In this document: in pieces, positions 1 to 12,600 of the stretch | Layout of the letters: each line of letters begins with the position of its first letter | Position numbering within the stretch: the stretch's first letter is position 1 | NCBI GenBank assembly: GCA_002049455.2 | Contig: KV918819.1 | Span: 242,497-306,496 of the forward strand | Direction: 5' to 3' | Source of the DNA: Porphyra umbilicalis | Taxonomy: Eukaryota > Rhodophyta > Bangiophyceae > Bangiales > Bangiaceae | DNA: 64,000 nt | Notes under the pieces: model-generated | Seen by the model: the letters and a program-made list of their open reading frames with translations, nothing else | Database searches by the model: none | What the model was told of the DNA's origin: nothing | Position numbers and translations under genes: made by a program

Positions 1-230
1 TGCGGCGGGGGTGCGCGTGGTGCCGCAGTCGTCGTGCTCGTGTCGGTGCCCTGGCGCGTCGCGTCGTTTTGGCGGCGGGGGCGCGCGTGGTGCCGCTGTC
101 GTCGTGCCCGTGTCGGTGCCCTGGTGCGTCGTCGTGCTCGTGTCGGTTCCCTGGTGCGTCGCGTCGTTTTGGCGGCGGGGGTGCGCGTGGTGCCGCTGTC
201 GTCGTGCTCGTGTCGGTGCGCTGAGGCGAC
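1..230. repeat. Imperfect GC-rich tandem repeat, unit about 70 bp
   Basis: The first 230 bases repeat a phrase containing GGCGGCGGGG, GCGCGTGGTGCCGC and TCGTGCTCGTGTCGGT about three and a half times with small changes. It lies directly upstream of the transposase ATG. It may be a subterminal repeat of the same element, but the window begins inside it, so neither a terminal inverted repeat nor a target duplication can be checked. Confidence 0.6.
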
Positions 231-286
231 GCGACGCCTCCTTTGTTCGGCGGCCGCAGACGGGCGGGCAGAGGCGCTTCATTGTC

Positions 287-1321
287 ATGTACTCCGAGGA
301 CCTCCGCGCGTCCGCGCTGTCCATGCTCTCCAATGGCGTGGAACGCCAAAAGGTGCACGAGAGTATCGGAGTGAAGCGGACGCAGCTAAAGCGGTGGGAG
401 GGCTACTACGCGCAGCATGGATCGGTGTGGCGGAACCCGGAGCAAAAGAACAAGCACGGCGACGCCTGCGAGTACGATTTGCAGCTCATGAACGCATTGG
501 TCACTCTTGTGCGCAACCATCCTCGGGCTCTGCTTCGTGAGCATGCGCACATGCTCAAACTGATGAGCCAAGATCATGCGGGCGACATGACGGAGCTGCG
601 GTTTTCTAAGAGCACGGTCGATCGCCACTTGCGTCGTCTAGGCTTCACGCGTAAAAAGATTTTGCGCTTGTTTCGCGAGTCCACGGAGGAGCGTCGCCGG
701 CAGCACGCTGTCGTACGGCAGCGCATTCCCCGCCGCTGTATCGTGTCTGTGGACGAAACACACACGGACGGGTCGGATGTGTTCCGTCTGTACGGTCGCA
801 CTTTAAGTCAAGAGCGCTCCCACCTTCGTGACCGCGACCCGCGGTCTGTGCCTCGCACGAGCACCACCATGGCGGTCTCCAGCGACGGGCGCGTCCTTGG
901 CTTCATGTCCGTCATTGTGCGCCAAAAGGCGTTGACGGGGGCCGACTGGCGGCTTTTTCTCCAGCACCTCTTCCCCAAGCTTGGTGTTTACATGCCTGGG
1001 GCGCCATGGCACTTGCAACCCGACAACTGTGTCGTCATGTTTGATAACGCTCCCATCCACGACGCCGACGGGGATGCGTTCATGACCGCCAACGGCGTCA
1101 CCTTCCTCCGTCTTCCTCCGTACAGCCCCGACATGCAGCCCATAGAAGGTGTGTTCAATGACTTGAAGGTCATCATCCGGAACCTGGTCTACAATGAACA
1201 GGACTTGGTGGACGACCCCCATCTGTTGCAGGCGATGGCGGCCAGCTTTTTGAGGCAGCGACACATCATCGGTCAATTTGATCGTGTTGATCGGGTGTTA
1301 GCTGCTGTCCGCGCACAATGA
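287..1321 (+). CDS. Tc1/mariner (IS630-type) DDE transposase
   Basis: A 344-residue protein from the ATG at 287. The N-terminal 130 residues look like paired helix-turn-helix DNA-binding domains: a basic region near KRTQLKRW, and STVDRHLRRLGFTRKK near residues 108-123. The catalytic half shows the DDE order: Asp156 in VSVDET, Asp253 in MFDNAPIH and Glu287 in YSPDMQPIEG, the last in the setting typical of the DDE_3/IS630 group. Only 33 residues separate the second Asp from the Glu, one fewer than the common DD34E spacing. The protein would cut and paste its own element into TA dinucleotides. The frame is intact, so it may be active, but no terminal inverted repeat can be seen because the left end lies outside the window. 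The open frame continues upstream without a stop; 287 is the first ATG before the conserved region. Confidence 0.88.
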   Translation: MYSEDLRASALSMLSNGVERQKVHESIGVKRTQLKRWEGYYAQHGSVWRNPEQKNKHGDACEYDLQLMNALVTLVRNHPRALLREHAHMLKLMSQDHAGDMTELRFSKSTVDRHLRRLGFTRKKILRLFRESTEERRRQHAVVRQRIPRRCIVSVDETHTDGSDVFRLYGRTLSQERSHLRDRDPRSVPRTSTTMAVSSDGRVLGFMSVIVRQKALTGADWRLFLQHLFPKLGVYMPGAPWHLQPDNCVVMFDNAPIHDADGDAFMTANGVTFLRLPPYSPDMQPIEGVFNDLKVIIRNLVYNEQDLVDDPHLLQAMAASFLRQRHIIGQFDRVDRVLAAVRAQ

Positions 1322-3039
1322 CAATGACAATGACTGCACATCATTCACACTGGTCCTCGTTTCCATGCCTCTAGGCAGCGCTCCCGACGTACAGTCCACC
1401 ACCCCCTCCACGGCGCAGCGAGTGCACAGCCCGAGGTCGCAGGGGGAAGTGCCGCAGCGGGGCAAGGGGAAGCGCCCGCAGCCCCTCCACAGCAGAGCCG
1501 ACTCAGCAACACGGCGTCGCCGACCGTTCGGGCGGCGTCGCGAGCAGCGCCGGCAGCGGTGGACACGGGCACCGCCGTGGCCGCCGCCGCCGGCACAGAG
1601 GCCTGAACTGCGCCGCGCCCGCGTTACGGTTGGACTACCCCGCCACGGGCGAGCGCCCACCGTCGGCGGGGTGGCTGCCACCCTCCACCACCGCGCGCCG
1701 GCCGGCCGGCGCGCCGTCGACGTGGCGCCGCTTGGCCGCCGGCGCGTCGGTGGGGCGTGGCGACCACAGCCGTGCCGGCCGGGCCATCGGCGCACGACCA
1801 TCGCCGCCGCCGCCGCCGCCGCCGCCGCCGGGAGAGCGGGGCGTCAGCGGCGGCAGCGTCACGGAACGGCCTCCCGTTCGTGCCGGTGACAAGGAAGGGT
1901 AGGGCCCGAAGCCACCGCCGCCCGTCGCCGCAGCCGCCGAGGAAAGGGGCGGGAATGGCGACAGCAGCGGGTGTCGGCCAAGAACGTCGACGCTGCAGGG
2001 CGGCGGCTGAGCGCGCCCGGCGGGCGGTAGGCGGGGGGACGGTGGCGGCAGGCCGCCGGCCGTTCTCCCCGCCGCGGTGGCGTCTGGGGCAGCGGCAGGG
2101 GCGGGGCGTGCCGCACGGGGGGTACCGCCGCCGTCGCCGCCGCCACCGCGGGCGCCGCCGCTGGCCGGTGACTGCGCCACGGCGGCGGAGGCACCGCGAT
2201 CGTGCGGCGACGCGCCGCCGCCGCCGCGGCCCGGCGACAGCGGCCACGGGGCGGGAAAGGGCCCCTCCCGCCCGCCGTGCCACGGCGGCGGCGGCGGCCC
2301 GCCGTCGCCTCCGCCGCCACGGCGTGGCGACGGAGGCGGGGGGTGGCCCCCCCGGTGCCAGTCGGCCGCCGCCGCAGCAGCCGTACTTCGACCCCGTTCG
2401 ACGCCCAGGCGGTGCTCGTGCGCTCCACCCGACGGGGCCGCCGGGGGGTCAGCCTGCTCTGCTGCCGACGGGGCCCCCGCTGCGGACGTGGTGCACGCCG
2501 TCGTGGCGTAGGGCGGCGGTGGCGGCGGGGGGAGTGGCGGAGGGCTCGCCGCCCGCCCAACGTCGCGCGACGACGGGACGGCCGCTGGTGCCGCCGTTGG
2601 GCGGTGGGGGCGCGCCACCGCGGCCGCCGCCGCATCGCCGTCTGGGGTGTCGGCGGGGGCCGGCGCCGCCGCGCCGGCGCATGCGCGCCCGCCGTCCGCT
2701 CGGCAGCGGGAGGCGGCTGTGCGGCTCCGCGCCGACGCATGCGAGTCGGCGGTGCGGGCGCCAGCGAGGGGGACGCCATCCCCTGTGACAGGAGCGCCGT
2801 TGACCGGGACAGTGCGGAGGGCGCGGACGCGTGGGGCCCCCAGGGGGGACCCCCACCCTCCGCCGCCGCGCGCCGCTCGTCGTGCTCGAGCCACGGCGAC
2901 CGAGCCGCAGCGGTGATGTCACGGTCTGGCGCGTTGTCGCTGCCACCGACGCGCTCCAGGCCGGCCAGTTGAGTCCCGGTCCACGCGGGCGGGCGGGGGC
3001 CCCGGTGGTCTGGATCCGGACCACCCTCCCCGCCGTGTG
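1322..3039. other. GC-rich low-complexity region, no confident gene
   Basis: About 1.7 kb of extreme GC sequence (GCC/GGC runs, poly-CCG near 1803-1830). Long frames stay open on both strands, but they translate to Pro/Arg/Ala/Gly-rich strings with no recognisable domain, as expected when stop codons are rare for compositional reasons. A minus-strand frame from about 2894 to 1635 is the least implausible, with Pro-rich blocks ending in a basic patch, AAKRRHVDG. I do not call it a gene. Confidence 0.5.
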
Positions 3040-6000
3040 GGCCTGCCACCGCCATTGTCACCATCTTCACGACGGCTGCCACGGCCGTGGCTGTCGCCGC
3101 GCCCTCCGCCACTGCCATTGTCACGAACGTCACGACGTCCGCCGCCACCATGGCTGCCATTGTCACAAACGCCAGGACGGCCGCCGCCGCCGCCACGGCT
3201 GCCGCCGCCATCTCGGCTGCCGCCTCCCCCCCCGCACCGCCACTGGCACCAGCGTCACGACGGCCGCCACAGCCATGGCCACCGCCGCGCCCTCCGCCAC
3301 CCCCGTTGGCACAAATGTCACGACGGACGCCGCCGCTATGGCTGCCGCCGCCATCTCGGCTGCCGCCACCCCCCCGCACCGCCACTGGCACCAGCGTCAC
3401 GACGGCCGCCACGGCCATGGTCACCGCCGCGCCCTCCGCCACCCCCATTGGCACACATGTCACGACGGACGCCGCCGCTATGGCTGCAGCCGCCATCTCG
3501 GCTGCCGCCACCCCCCCCGCACCGCCACTGGCACCAGCGTCACGACGGCCGCCACGGCCATGGTCACCGCCGCGCCCTCCGCCACCGCCATTGGCACACA
3601 TGTCACGACGGGCACCGCCGCTAGTGCTGCCGCCGCCATCTCGGCTGCCGCCTCCCCCCCCGCACCGCCACTGGCACCAGCGTCACGACGGCCGCCACGG
3701 CCATGGTCACCGCCGCGCCCTCCGCCACCCCCATTGGCACACATGTCACGACGGACGCCGCCGCTATGGCTGCCGCCGCCATCTCGGCTGCCGCCTCCCC
3801 CCCCGCACCGCCACTGGCACCAGCGTCACGACGGCCGCCACGGCCATGGTCACCGCCGCGCCCTCCGCCACCGCCATTGGCACACATGTCACGACGGACG
3901 CCGCCGATATGGCTGCCGCCGCCATCTCGGCTGCCGCCACCCCCCCCGCACCGCCACTGGCACCAGCGTCACGACGGCCGCCACGGCCATGGTCACCGCC
4001 GCGCCCTCCGCCACCCCCATTGGCACACATGTCACGACGGACACCGCCGCTATGGCTGCCGCCGCCATCTCGGCTTCCGCCTCCCCCCCCGCACCGCCAC
4101 TGGCACCAGCGTCACGTCGGCCGCCACGGCCATGGTCACCGCCGCGCCCTCCGCCACCCCCATTGGCACACATGTCACGACGGACGCCGCCGCTATGGCT
4201 GCCGCCGCCATGTCGGCTGCCGCCTCCCCCCCCGCACCGCCACTGGCACCAGCGTCACGACGGCCGCCACGGCTATGGTCACAGCCGCGCCCTCCGCCAC
4301 CGCCATTGGCACACATGTCACGACGGACGCCGCCGATATGGCTGTCGCCGCCATCTCGGCTGCCGCCACCCCCCCCGCACCGCCACTGGCACCAACGTCA
4401 CGACGGCCGCCACGGCCATGGTCACCGCCGCGCCCTCCGCCACCCCCATTGGCACACATGTCACGACGGACACCGCCGCTAGTGCTGCCGCCGCCATCTC
4501 GGCTGCCGCCTCCCCCCCCGCACCGCCACTGGCACCAGCGTCACGTCGGCCGCCACGGCCATGGTCACCGCCGCGCCCTCCGCCACCGCCATTGGCACAC
4601 ATGTCACGACGGACGCCGCCGATATGGCTGTCGCCGCCATCTCGGCTGCCGCCACCCCCCCCGCACCGCCACTGGCACCAGCGTCACGACGGCCGCCACG
4701 GCCATGGTCACCGCCGCGCCCTCCGCCACCCCCATTGGCACACATGTCACGACGGACGCCGCCGCTATGGCTGCCGCCGCCATCTCGGCTGCCGCCTCCC
4801 CCCCCGCACCGCCACTGGCACCAGCGTCACGATGGCCGCCACAGCCATGGTCACAGCCGCGCCCTCCGCCACCGCCATTGGCACACATGTCACGACGGAC
4901 GCCGCCGATATGGCTGTCACCGCCATCTCGGCTGCCGCCTCCCCCCCCGCACCGCCACTGGCACCAGCGTCACGACGGCCGCCACGGCCATGGTCACCGC
5001 CGCGCCCTCCGCCACCCCCATTGGCACACATGTCACGACGGACGCCGCCGCTAGTGCTGCCGCCGCCATCTCGGCTGCCGCCTCCCCCCCCGCACCGCCA
5101 CTGGCACCAGCGTCACGTCGGCCGCCACGGCCATGGTCACCGCCGCGCCCTCCGCCACCCCCATTGGCACACATGTCACGACGGACGCCGCCGCTATGGC
5201 TGCCGCCGCCATCTCGGCTGCCGCCTCCCCCCCGCACCGCCACTGGCACCAGCGTCACGACGGCCGCCACGGCCATGGTCACCGCCGCGCCCTCCGCCAC
5301 CGCCGTTGGCACACTTGTCACGACGGACGCCGCCGATATGGCTGTCGCCGCCATCTCGGCTGCCGCCACCCCCCCCGCACCGCCACTGGCACCAGCGTCA
5401 CGACGGCCGCCACGGCCATGGTCACCGCCGCGCCCTCCGCCACCCCCTTTGGCACACATGTCACGACGGACACCGCCGCTAGTGCTGCCGCCGCCATCTC
5501 GGCTGCCGCCTCCCCCCCCGCACCGCCACTGGCACCAGCGTCACGACGGCCGCCACGGCCATGGTCACCGCCGCGCCCTCCGCCACCCCCATTGGCACAC
5601 ATGTCACGACGGACGCCGCCGCTATGGCTGCCGCCGCCATCTCGGCTGCCGCCTCCCCCCCCGCACCGCCACTGGCACCAGCGTCACGACGGCCGCCACG
5701 GCCATGGTCACCGCCGCGCCCTCCGCCACCGCCATTGGCACACATGTCACGACGGACGCCGCCGATATGGCTGTCGCCGCCATCTCGGCTGCCGCCACCC
5801 CCCCCGCACCGCCACTGGCACCAGCGTCACGACGGCCGCCACGGCCATGGTCACCGCCGCGCCCTCCGCCACCGCCATTGGCACACATGTCACGACGGAC
5901 ACCGCCGCTAGTGCTGCCGCCGCCATCTCGGCTGCCGCCTCCCCCCCCGCACCGCCACTGGCACCAGCGTCACGTCGGCCGCCACGGCCATGGTCACCGC

Positions 6001-9000
6001 CGCGCCCTCCGCCACCGCCATTGGCACACATGTCACGACGGACGCCGCCGCTATGGCTGCCGCCGCCATCTCGGCTGCCGCCTCCCCCCCCGCACCGCCA
6101 CTGGCACCAGCGTCACGACGGCCGCCACGGCCAAGGTCACAGCCGCGCCCTCCGCCACCGCCATTGGCACACATGTCACGACGGACGCCGCCGATATGGC
6201 TGTCGCCGCCATCTCGGCTGCCGCCACCCCCCCCGCACCGCCACTGGCACCAGCGTCACGACGGCCGCCACGGCCATGGTCACCGCCGCGCCCTCCGCCA
6301 CCCCCATTGGCACACATGTCACGACGGACACCGCTGCTAGTGCTGCCGCCGCCATCTCGGCTGCCGCCTCCCCCCTGCACCGCCACTGGCACCAGCGTCA
6401 CGTCGGCCGCCACGGCCATGGTCACCGCCGCGCCCTCCGCCACCGCCATTGGCACACATGTCACGACGGACGCCGCCGATATGGCTGTCGCCGCCATCTC
6501 GGCTGCCGCCTCCCCCCCCGCACCGCCACTGGCACCAGCGTCACGACGGCCGCCACGGCCATGGTCACAGCCGCGCCCTCCGCCACCGCCATTGGCACAC
6601 ATGTCACGACGGACGCCGCCGATATGGCTGTCACCGCCATCTCGGCTGCCGCCTCCCCCCCGCACCGCCACTGGCACCAGCGTCACGACGGCCGCCACGG
6701 CCATGGTCACCGCCGCGCCCTCCGCCACCCCCATTGGCACACATGTCACGACGGACACCGCCGCTAGTGCTGCCGCCGCCATCTCGGCTGCCGCCTCCCC
6801 CCCCGCACCGCCACTGGCACCAGCGTCACGTCGGCCGCCACGGCCATGGTCACCGCCGCGCCCTCCGCCACCCCCATTGGCACACATGTCACGACGGACG
6901 CCGCCGCTATGGCTGCCGCCGCCATCTCGGCTGCCGCCTCCCCCCCCGCACCGCCACTGGCACCAGCGTCACGACGGCCGCCACGGCCATGGTCACCGCC
7001 GCGCCCTCCGCCACCGCCATTGGCACACATGTCACCACGGACGCCGCCGATATGGCTGTCGCCGCCATCTCGGCTGCCGCCACCCCCCCCGCACCGCCAC
7101 TGGCACCAGCGTCACGACGGCCGCCACGGCCATGGTCACCGCCGCGCCCTCCGCCACCCCCATTGGCACACATGTCACGACGGACACCGCCGCTAGTGCT
7201 GCCGCCGCCATCTCGGCTGCCGCCTCCCCCCCCGCACCGCCACTGGCACCAGCGTCACGACGGCCGCCACGGCCATGGTCACCGCCGCGCCCTCCGCCAC
7301 CCCCATTGGCACACATGTCACGACGGACGCCGCCGCTATGGCTGCCGCCGCCATCTCGGCTGCCGCCTCCCCCCCGCACCGCCACTGGCACCAGCGTCAC
7401 GACGGCCGCCACGGCCATGGTCACCGCCGCGCCCTCCGCCACCGCCATTGGCACACATGTCACGACGGACGCCGCCGATATGGCTGTCGCCGCCATCTCG
7501 GCTGCCGCCACCCCCCCCGCACCGCCACTGGCACCAGCGTCACGACGGCCGCCACGGCCATGGTCACCGCCGCGCCCTCCGCCACCCCCATTGGCACACA
7601 TGTCACGACGGACACCGCCGCTAGTGCTGCCGCCGCCATCTCGGCTGCCGCCTCCCCCCCCGCACCGCCACTGGCACCAGCGTCACGACGGCCGCCACGG
7701 CCATGGTCACCGCCGCGCCCTCCGCCACCGCCATTGGCACACATGTCACGACGGACGCCGCCGCTGTGGCTGCCGCCGCCATCTCGGCTGCCGCCTCCCC
7801 CCCCGCACCGCCACTGGCACCAGCGTCACGACGGCCGCCACGGCCATGGTCACCGCCGCGCCCTCCGCCACCGCCATTGGCACACATGTCTCGACGGACG
7901 CCGCCGATATGGCTGTCGCCGCCATCTCGGCTGCCGCCACCCCCCCCGCACCGCCACTGGCACCAGCGTCACGACGGCCGCCACGGCCATGGTCACCGCC
8001 GCGCCCTCCGCCACCCCCATTGGCACACATGTCACGACGGACACCGCCGATATGGCTGTCGCCGCCATCTCGGCTGCCGCCTCCCCCCCCGCACCGCCAC
8101 TGGCACCAGCGTCACGACGGCCGCCACGGCCATGGTCACAGCCGCGCCCTCCGCCACCGCCATTGGCACACATGTCACGACGGACGCTGCCGCTATGGCT
8201 GCCGCCGCCATCTCGGCTGCCGCCTCCCCCCCCGCACCGCCACTGGCACCAGCGTCACGTCGGCCGCCACGGCCATGGTCACCGCCGCGCCCTCCGCCAC
8301 CGCCATTGGCACACATGTCACGACGGACACCGCCGCTAGTGCTGCCGCCGCCATCTCGGCTGCCGCCTCCCCCCCCGCACCGCCACTGGCACCAGCGTCA
8401 CGACGGCCGCCACGGCCATGGTCACCGCCGCGCCCTCCGCCACCGCCATTGGCACACATGTCACGACGGACACCGCCGCTAGTGCTGCCGCCGCCATCTC
8501 GGCTGCCGCCTCCCCCCCCGCACCGCCACTGGCACCAGCGTCACGTCGGCCGCCACGGCCATGGTCACCGCCGCGCCCTCCGCCACCCCCATTGGCACAC
8601 ATGTCACGACGGACGCCGCCGCTATGGCTGCCGCCGCCATCTCGGCTGCCGCCTCCCCCCCGCACCGCCACTGGCACCAGCGTCACGACGGCCGCCACGG
8701 CCATGGTCACCGCCGCGCCCTCCGCCACCGCCATTGGCACACATGTCACGACGGTCGCCGCCGCTATGGCTGCCGCCGCCATCTCGGCTGCCGCCACCCC
8801 CCCCGCACCGCCACTGGCACCAGCGTCACGACGGCCGCCACGGCCATGGTCACCGCCGCGCCCTCCGCCACCGCCATTGGCACACATGTCACGACGGACG
8901 CCGCCGCTATGGCTGCCGCCGCCATCTCGGCTGCCGCCTCCCCCCCCGCACCGCCACTGGCACCAGCGTCACGACGGCCGCCACGGCCATGGTCACCGCC

Positions 9001-9108
9001 GCGCCCTCCGCCACCCCCATTGGCACACATGTCACGACGGACGCCGCCGCTATGGCTGCCGCCGCCATCTCGGCTGCCGCAACCCCCCCCGCACCGCCAC
9101 TGGCACGC
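3040..9108. repeat. 143-bp satellite array, about 41 tandem copies
   Basis: A 6-kb tandem array. The landmark GGCACCAGCGTCACG recurs every 143 bases (sometimes 142, by loss of one C in a 7-8 C run) from about 3243 to 8958. The first 190 bases are a degenerate version of the unit. Copies are near identical and differ at recurring positions (GCTATGG, GATATGG or GCTAGTG; CCACCCCCATTGG or CCACCGCCATTGG), which suggests recent amplification or gene conversion. Because 143 is not a multiple of three, a translation only repeats after 429 bases, and several frames on both strands stay open for hundreds of codons. I read these as compositional, not as genes. The array ends about 550 bp before the E(z) start codon. 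Confidence 0.95.
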
Positions 9109-9657
9109 CATAAACGCCAGTGCCGCCACGCCAAAGGGGTGGAGACAGGATGAAGCCGCCATTCGTGACCGGGGACAGGATGGATCGTCGCCTCACTTTC
9201 GATCAGGACCGGATTGGAGTGTCGATGTCAGTTCTCGGTGGCCGTCTTCGACACGCAGCACGCAGTTGGGGCGGCTCCGACCTGATGTGGATAAGCAATT
9301 GTGCTTGTAATTTTCATTCGGTTTTGAGAGCGAAGGCATTCTCGTCCCATGCCAGTCACGATGGGTGGACGGCTGCGGGGACTTTCGATGAGCAGTGCTT
9401 CAGTAACACAATGGGGAAGGCCCTTTGCGGTGCAATCGGTAGGAGAGTATTGTGGCACCTCCTGGCCACCTCGCATCGTCTCGCGGGGGGGAAGTGCCTC
9501 TCTCCAGGACAACCGGCAGCGCTGCTGCCCCAGGTGCCGTGTCCTCGTCAGTGGCGCATGGCATTGCTCGTTTTCGAAGGCGCGTCTCTTTTCATCCACT
9601 GCACGCCTTCTCCGCCCCCATTTGTTTCTTGTTCTTTTTTTTGCCGCCCAACAGGTC
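9109..9657 (+). other. 5' flank of E(z), possible 5'-UTR intron
   Basis: Unique sequence of normal composition between the satellite and the E(z) ATG. At 9621-9654 a pyrimidine-rich stretch (TTGTTTCTTG then TTCTTTTTTTT) leads into CAACAG followed by GTCATGGCG. This is a good 3' splice site placed four bases before the start codon. An upstream leader exon or a coding first exon is therefore possible; which one cannot be decided from sequence alone. Confidence 0.45.
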
Positions 9658-12600
9658 ATGGCGGACCATCCTCCACGTCTACTGCCCTCCGACATGTGGG
9701 TTGACTCGTCGTCCGATGGCGGCCGGTCATCCATAGACGCTGCAGGAGAAGCACTGGACGCCGCGCGGGCGCGCGCCGGTGGCCGATTTGCGGTCGCGCG
9801 GGTGGTGCCGCGTATCGTGCGGAGGACGTTTCGGTGCGCGCGTCGCCGTCGTCGAGCGGCGGCAGCAGCCGTCCTGAGTGCCAACCGGGAGGCGGTACGG
9901 CGTGATCAGCAGGACGCTCAGCTTTGGACTCGCTTCCACGGAGCTGTTGCCCCAGTCGAGGGCGCCCACGACCCTCAGAACGCCGCTGTGCTGGTCGAGT
10001 GCGGCAACGCCGTACCCCGCCGCCCGTCTCCTAAGAAACCAAGACTGTCGGAGTTCTCCTCGTCGCTCGGGGCTCTCGCAGCGGGGGCAGGTGCCGCTGG
10101 CGCACGTGCCACATCCAGAGAAGCCGCCGAAGCCGTCTTAAATGCTACCATGCAGCCAACTATGCTTCCCGCCGTACGGCCGCCTCCCCGCATGACTGCG
10201 TACGTGCCCGTTCGGCAGTCGTGGCGGCCCGTGGAAGCCCCTCTCACCGGCTTTTACGTCCCCTACCTGGGTACCTCGCCGTACTCGATGGGTGTCACGG
10301 CGCGATTGATTGATGAGAACAAGGACGCGTCGGCTGTTAGCTCCGACGGCAGTGACGCGTCCGGCGACGAAGCGAGTCGAGGCAAGAGCGTCTACTACTC
10401 CCTCGCTGCCCGCACGCAGAGGTGCATGGACCGCGAGGCTCTGTCCGCTGTTGTGGCGCATCTGGGTGCCGACGCCGCCGTGCTCCGCGTCTTGCGGCGT
10501 GTTCTCCGCGTGCGTCGTTCTGTCGTCCGTCGCGTGCTGAAACAGCTCGACACCCGCCCGGCCGCTGCCAACGCCGTGCGAGCGTCACTCGCGAAGTCGG
10601 CGGCCCGACGGTTTGCTTTCGACCGACTGACTGGCGGCGCCAACCTCGCGGCCGTGCTGGCGGGCGGAGCCATTGCAGAGGTACCGGAATCCCCGTCTGC
10701 TCTTCCAGGCTCACCAGGGCCTTGCACTCCCGCCCACCGTCGCCCGCATACGACGGCGTGTTCCGGTGCCTGCCACCGTGCAGCTGGCCCGCGCCTGCGT
10801 GACGGCGTCGCGGCTGCGCGCCGTGTGAGAACAGCTCTACGTGTGCGTGGGGGAGATGCGCTACCCGCCGTCTCGGCGCCCTTTGGCAATCTTCTCGGTT
10901 GTCGCCCTGCGGTTCGCGCTGGTGCAGTTGTTCTGCCCAATGCCGGCGCCGGAGCGTTTCCGCCGCCGGCAGACTCACCGGTCCCTCAACGGGATGCTCT
11001 TTTGCGCCATTTCTGCCGCCTGTGCTTCGTGTATTGCTGTCGCATTCACGGTGCGCTGACGCGCGACGGGCTCGTCGGCTCTCTCCCGGTCACACCCGTC
11101 ATGTCGCCGTCTGACCCGCGCCGCTTGGCGACGGAGCAAGAAGGCGGCGCGTGCGGCCGAGATCTGCACGGCGCGTTAACTCCTGGCGGCGCCGGTGTCG
11201 GACATCCGCGCACGTCTGGCGGTGTTATTGCGGGCGGGGCGCCGTCCATTGTCGCGGATGGCGCGCGGTCCGGCACAGGCGGCCGTGCTCGCCGCTCCGA
11301 AGCGGTGGACGCCGATGGTGCCGCTGTGGGCGGAGTTTCAAGCACAGGTCAGGCGCAGCGCGCCCGCGCCATGCATGAAGCAATTGCTCTTGCGGCTGGA
11401 CCCTGTAGCGACTGCCGCCTCGATCTCCGCAGCCGTGCGGCGGTTTTTGTGCGCGGGTGCCGCACGGAGGTTTGGTCCGTCGACGACATCGAGCTGCTGC
11501 GCGCTGCAGTTCGCATTGTTGGGCGGTTCGACACATGTCGAATGGCGCGCTTTGTGCCCAACACGACATGCTTCCGTATCGCTGAGTACTTGGTCGGCTG
11601 GGGCTGGCCGGACGCTTGGCCTGGGGATCCCCCGACGCCGCAACCGCCAGAACGAGATGCTCCTATCTCACAACCGCCTGAGCTCTCCCTCACGAACAGC
11701 AGCCAGGAGTCGGTCGTGAAGAAAGCGCCCCCCTTTGTGGCGTGCGGCCATCTCGGCGCGTGCACGCGGTCCAATTGCCGATGCGTCCAGGCGGACGTGG
11801 CGTGCGAGAAGCAGTGCGGGTGCGGCCGTACTCGGTGGGCGTCGAGCGCACCTGTGGTGCTTGCTCTCGACAACCCGGCCGTTTTGTCGATCCCGGCCGA
11901 GGGCTGCAGGCCCACCGACGGCTCCCTCTTCTGCAATCGGCGCATATCGTGCTCCTGCCTCCCACCGTCGCGCTGTGCGACTGACTCGGGCCCTTGTTTT
12001 GCCGCTGACCGTCAGTGCGATCCTGACGCATGCATGATGTGCGGTGCGCACCTGCACCCGGCTTCAGGCGTTGACGGGGTGACGACGGGCTTCCTCTCGG
12101 CTGAATCGGTCGTCGCGCGCACCACTGCGGCCGCGACTGGAGCGTACCGGCGCTTGGTGCGGCCGCCCCACCGAAGCGCTCCTGGCATCGTGTCTCAGCG
12201 TGTGGACAGCGCACCCATCGACACTCCCCAGCGGTTTCTCACTCGGCGTTGCCGCAACGTGCAAGTACAGGTTGGCGCCCGAGTTCGCCTCGTGCTTGGC
12301 GTCTCGCGCGCTCACGGGCTTGGCGCCTTCGTCGCTGAAGCGGCGGGAGCCGGTGACTTTGTGACGGAGTATGTGGGGGAGCTTGTCCCACCGGCTGAAG
12401 GCCACCTACGTGGGCGTCTGTACGACGCTCTGGGGGTGAGTTACCTTGCCACGGCGTCGCAGTCGACCATTGTCGACGCCACCCGCGTTGGCAGCCGGGC
12501 CAAGTTCATCAACCACAGCTCCGACTTGCCCAACCTGCAGATGAAGCTGCTCAGCATCGGCGGGACCATTCGCGTTGCTCTCTTTGCCTCGAGGGACCTA

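Noticed and set aside
3040..9153. Very long open frames through the 143-bp array (up to 1530 codons on the plus strand and many on the minus strand)
   Set aside because: The unit length is not a multiple of three and single-C length changes shift the frame between copies, yet all frames stay open. This shows that stop codons are absent for compositional reasons, not selection.
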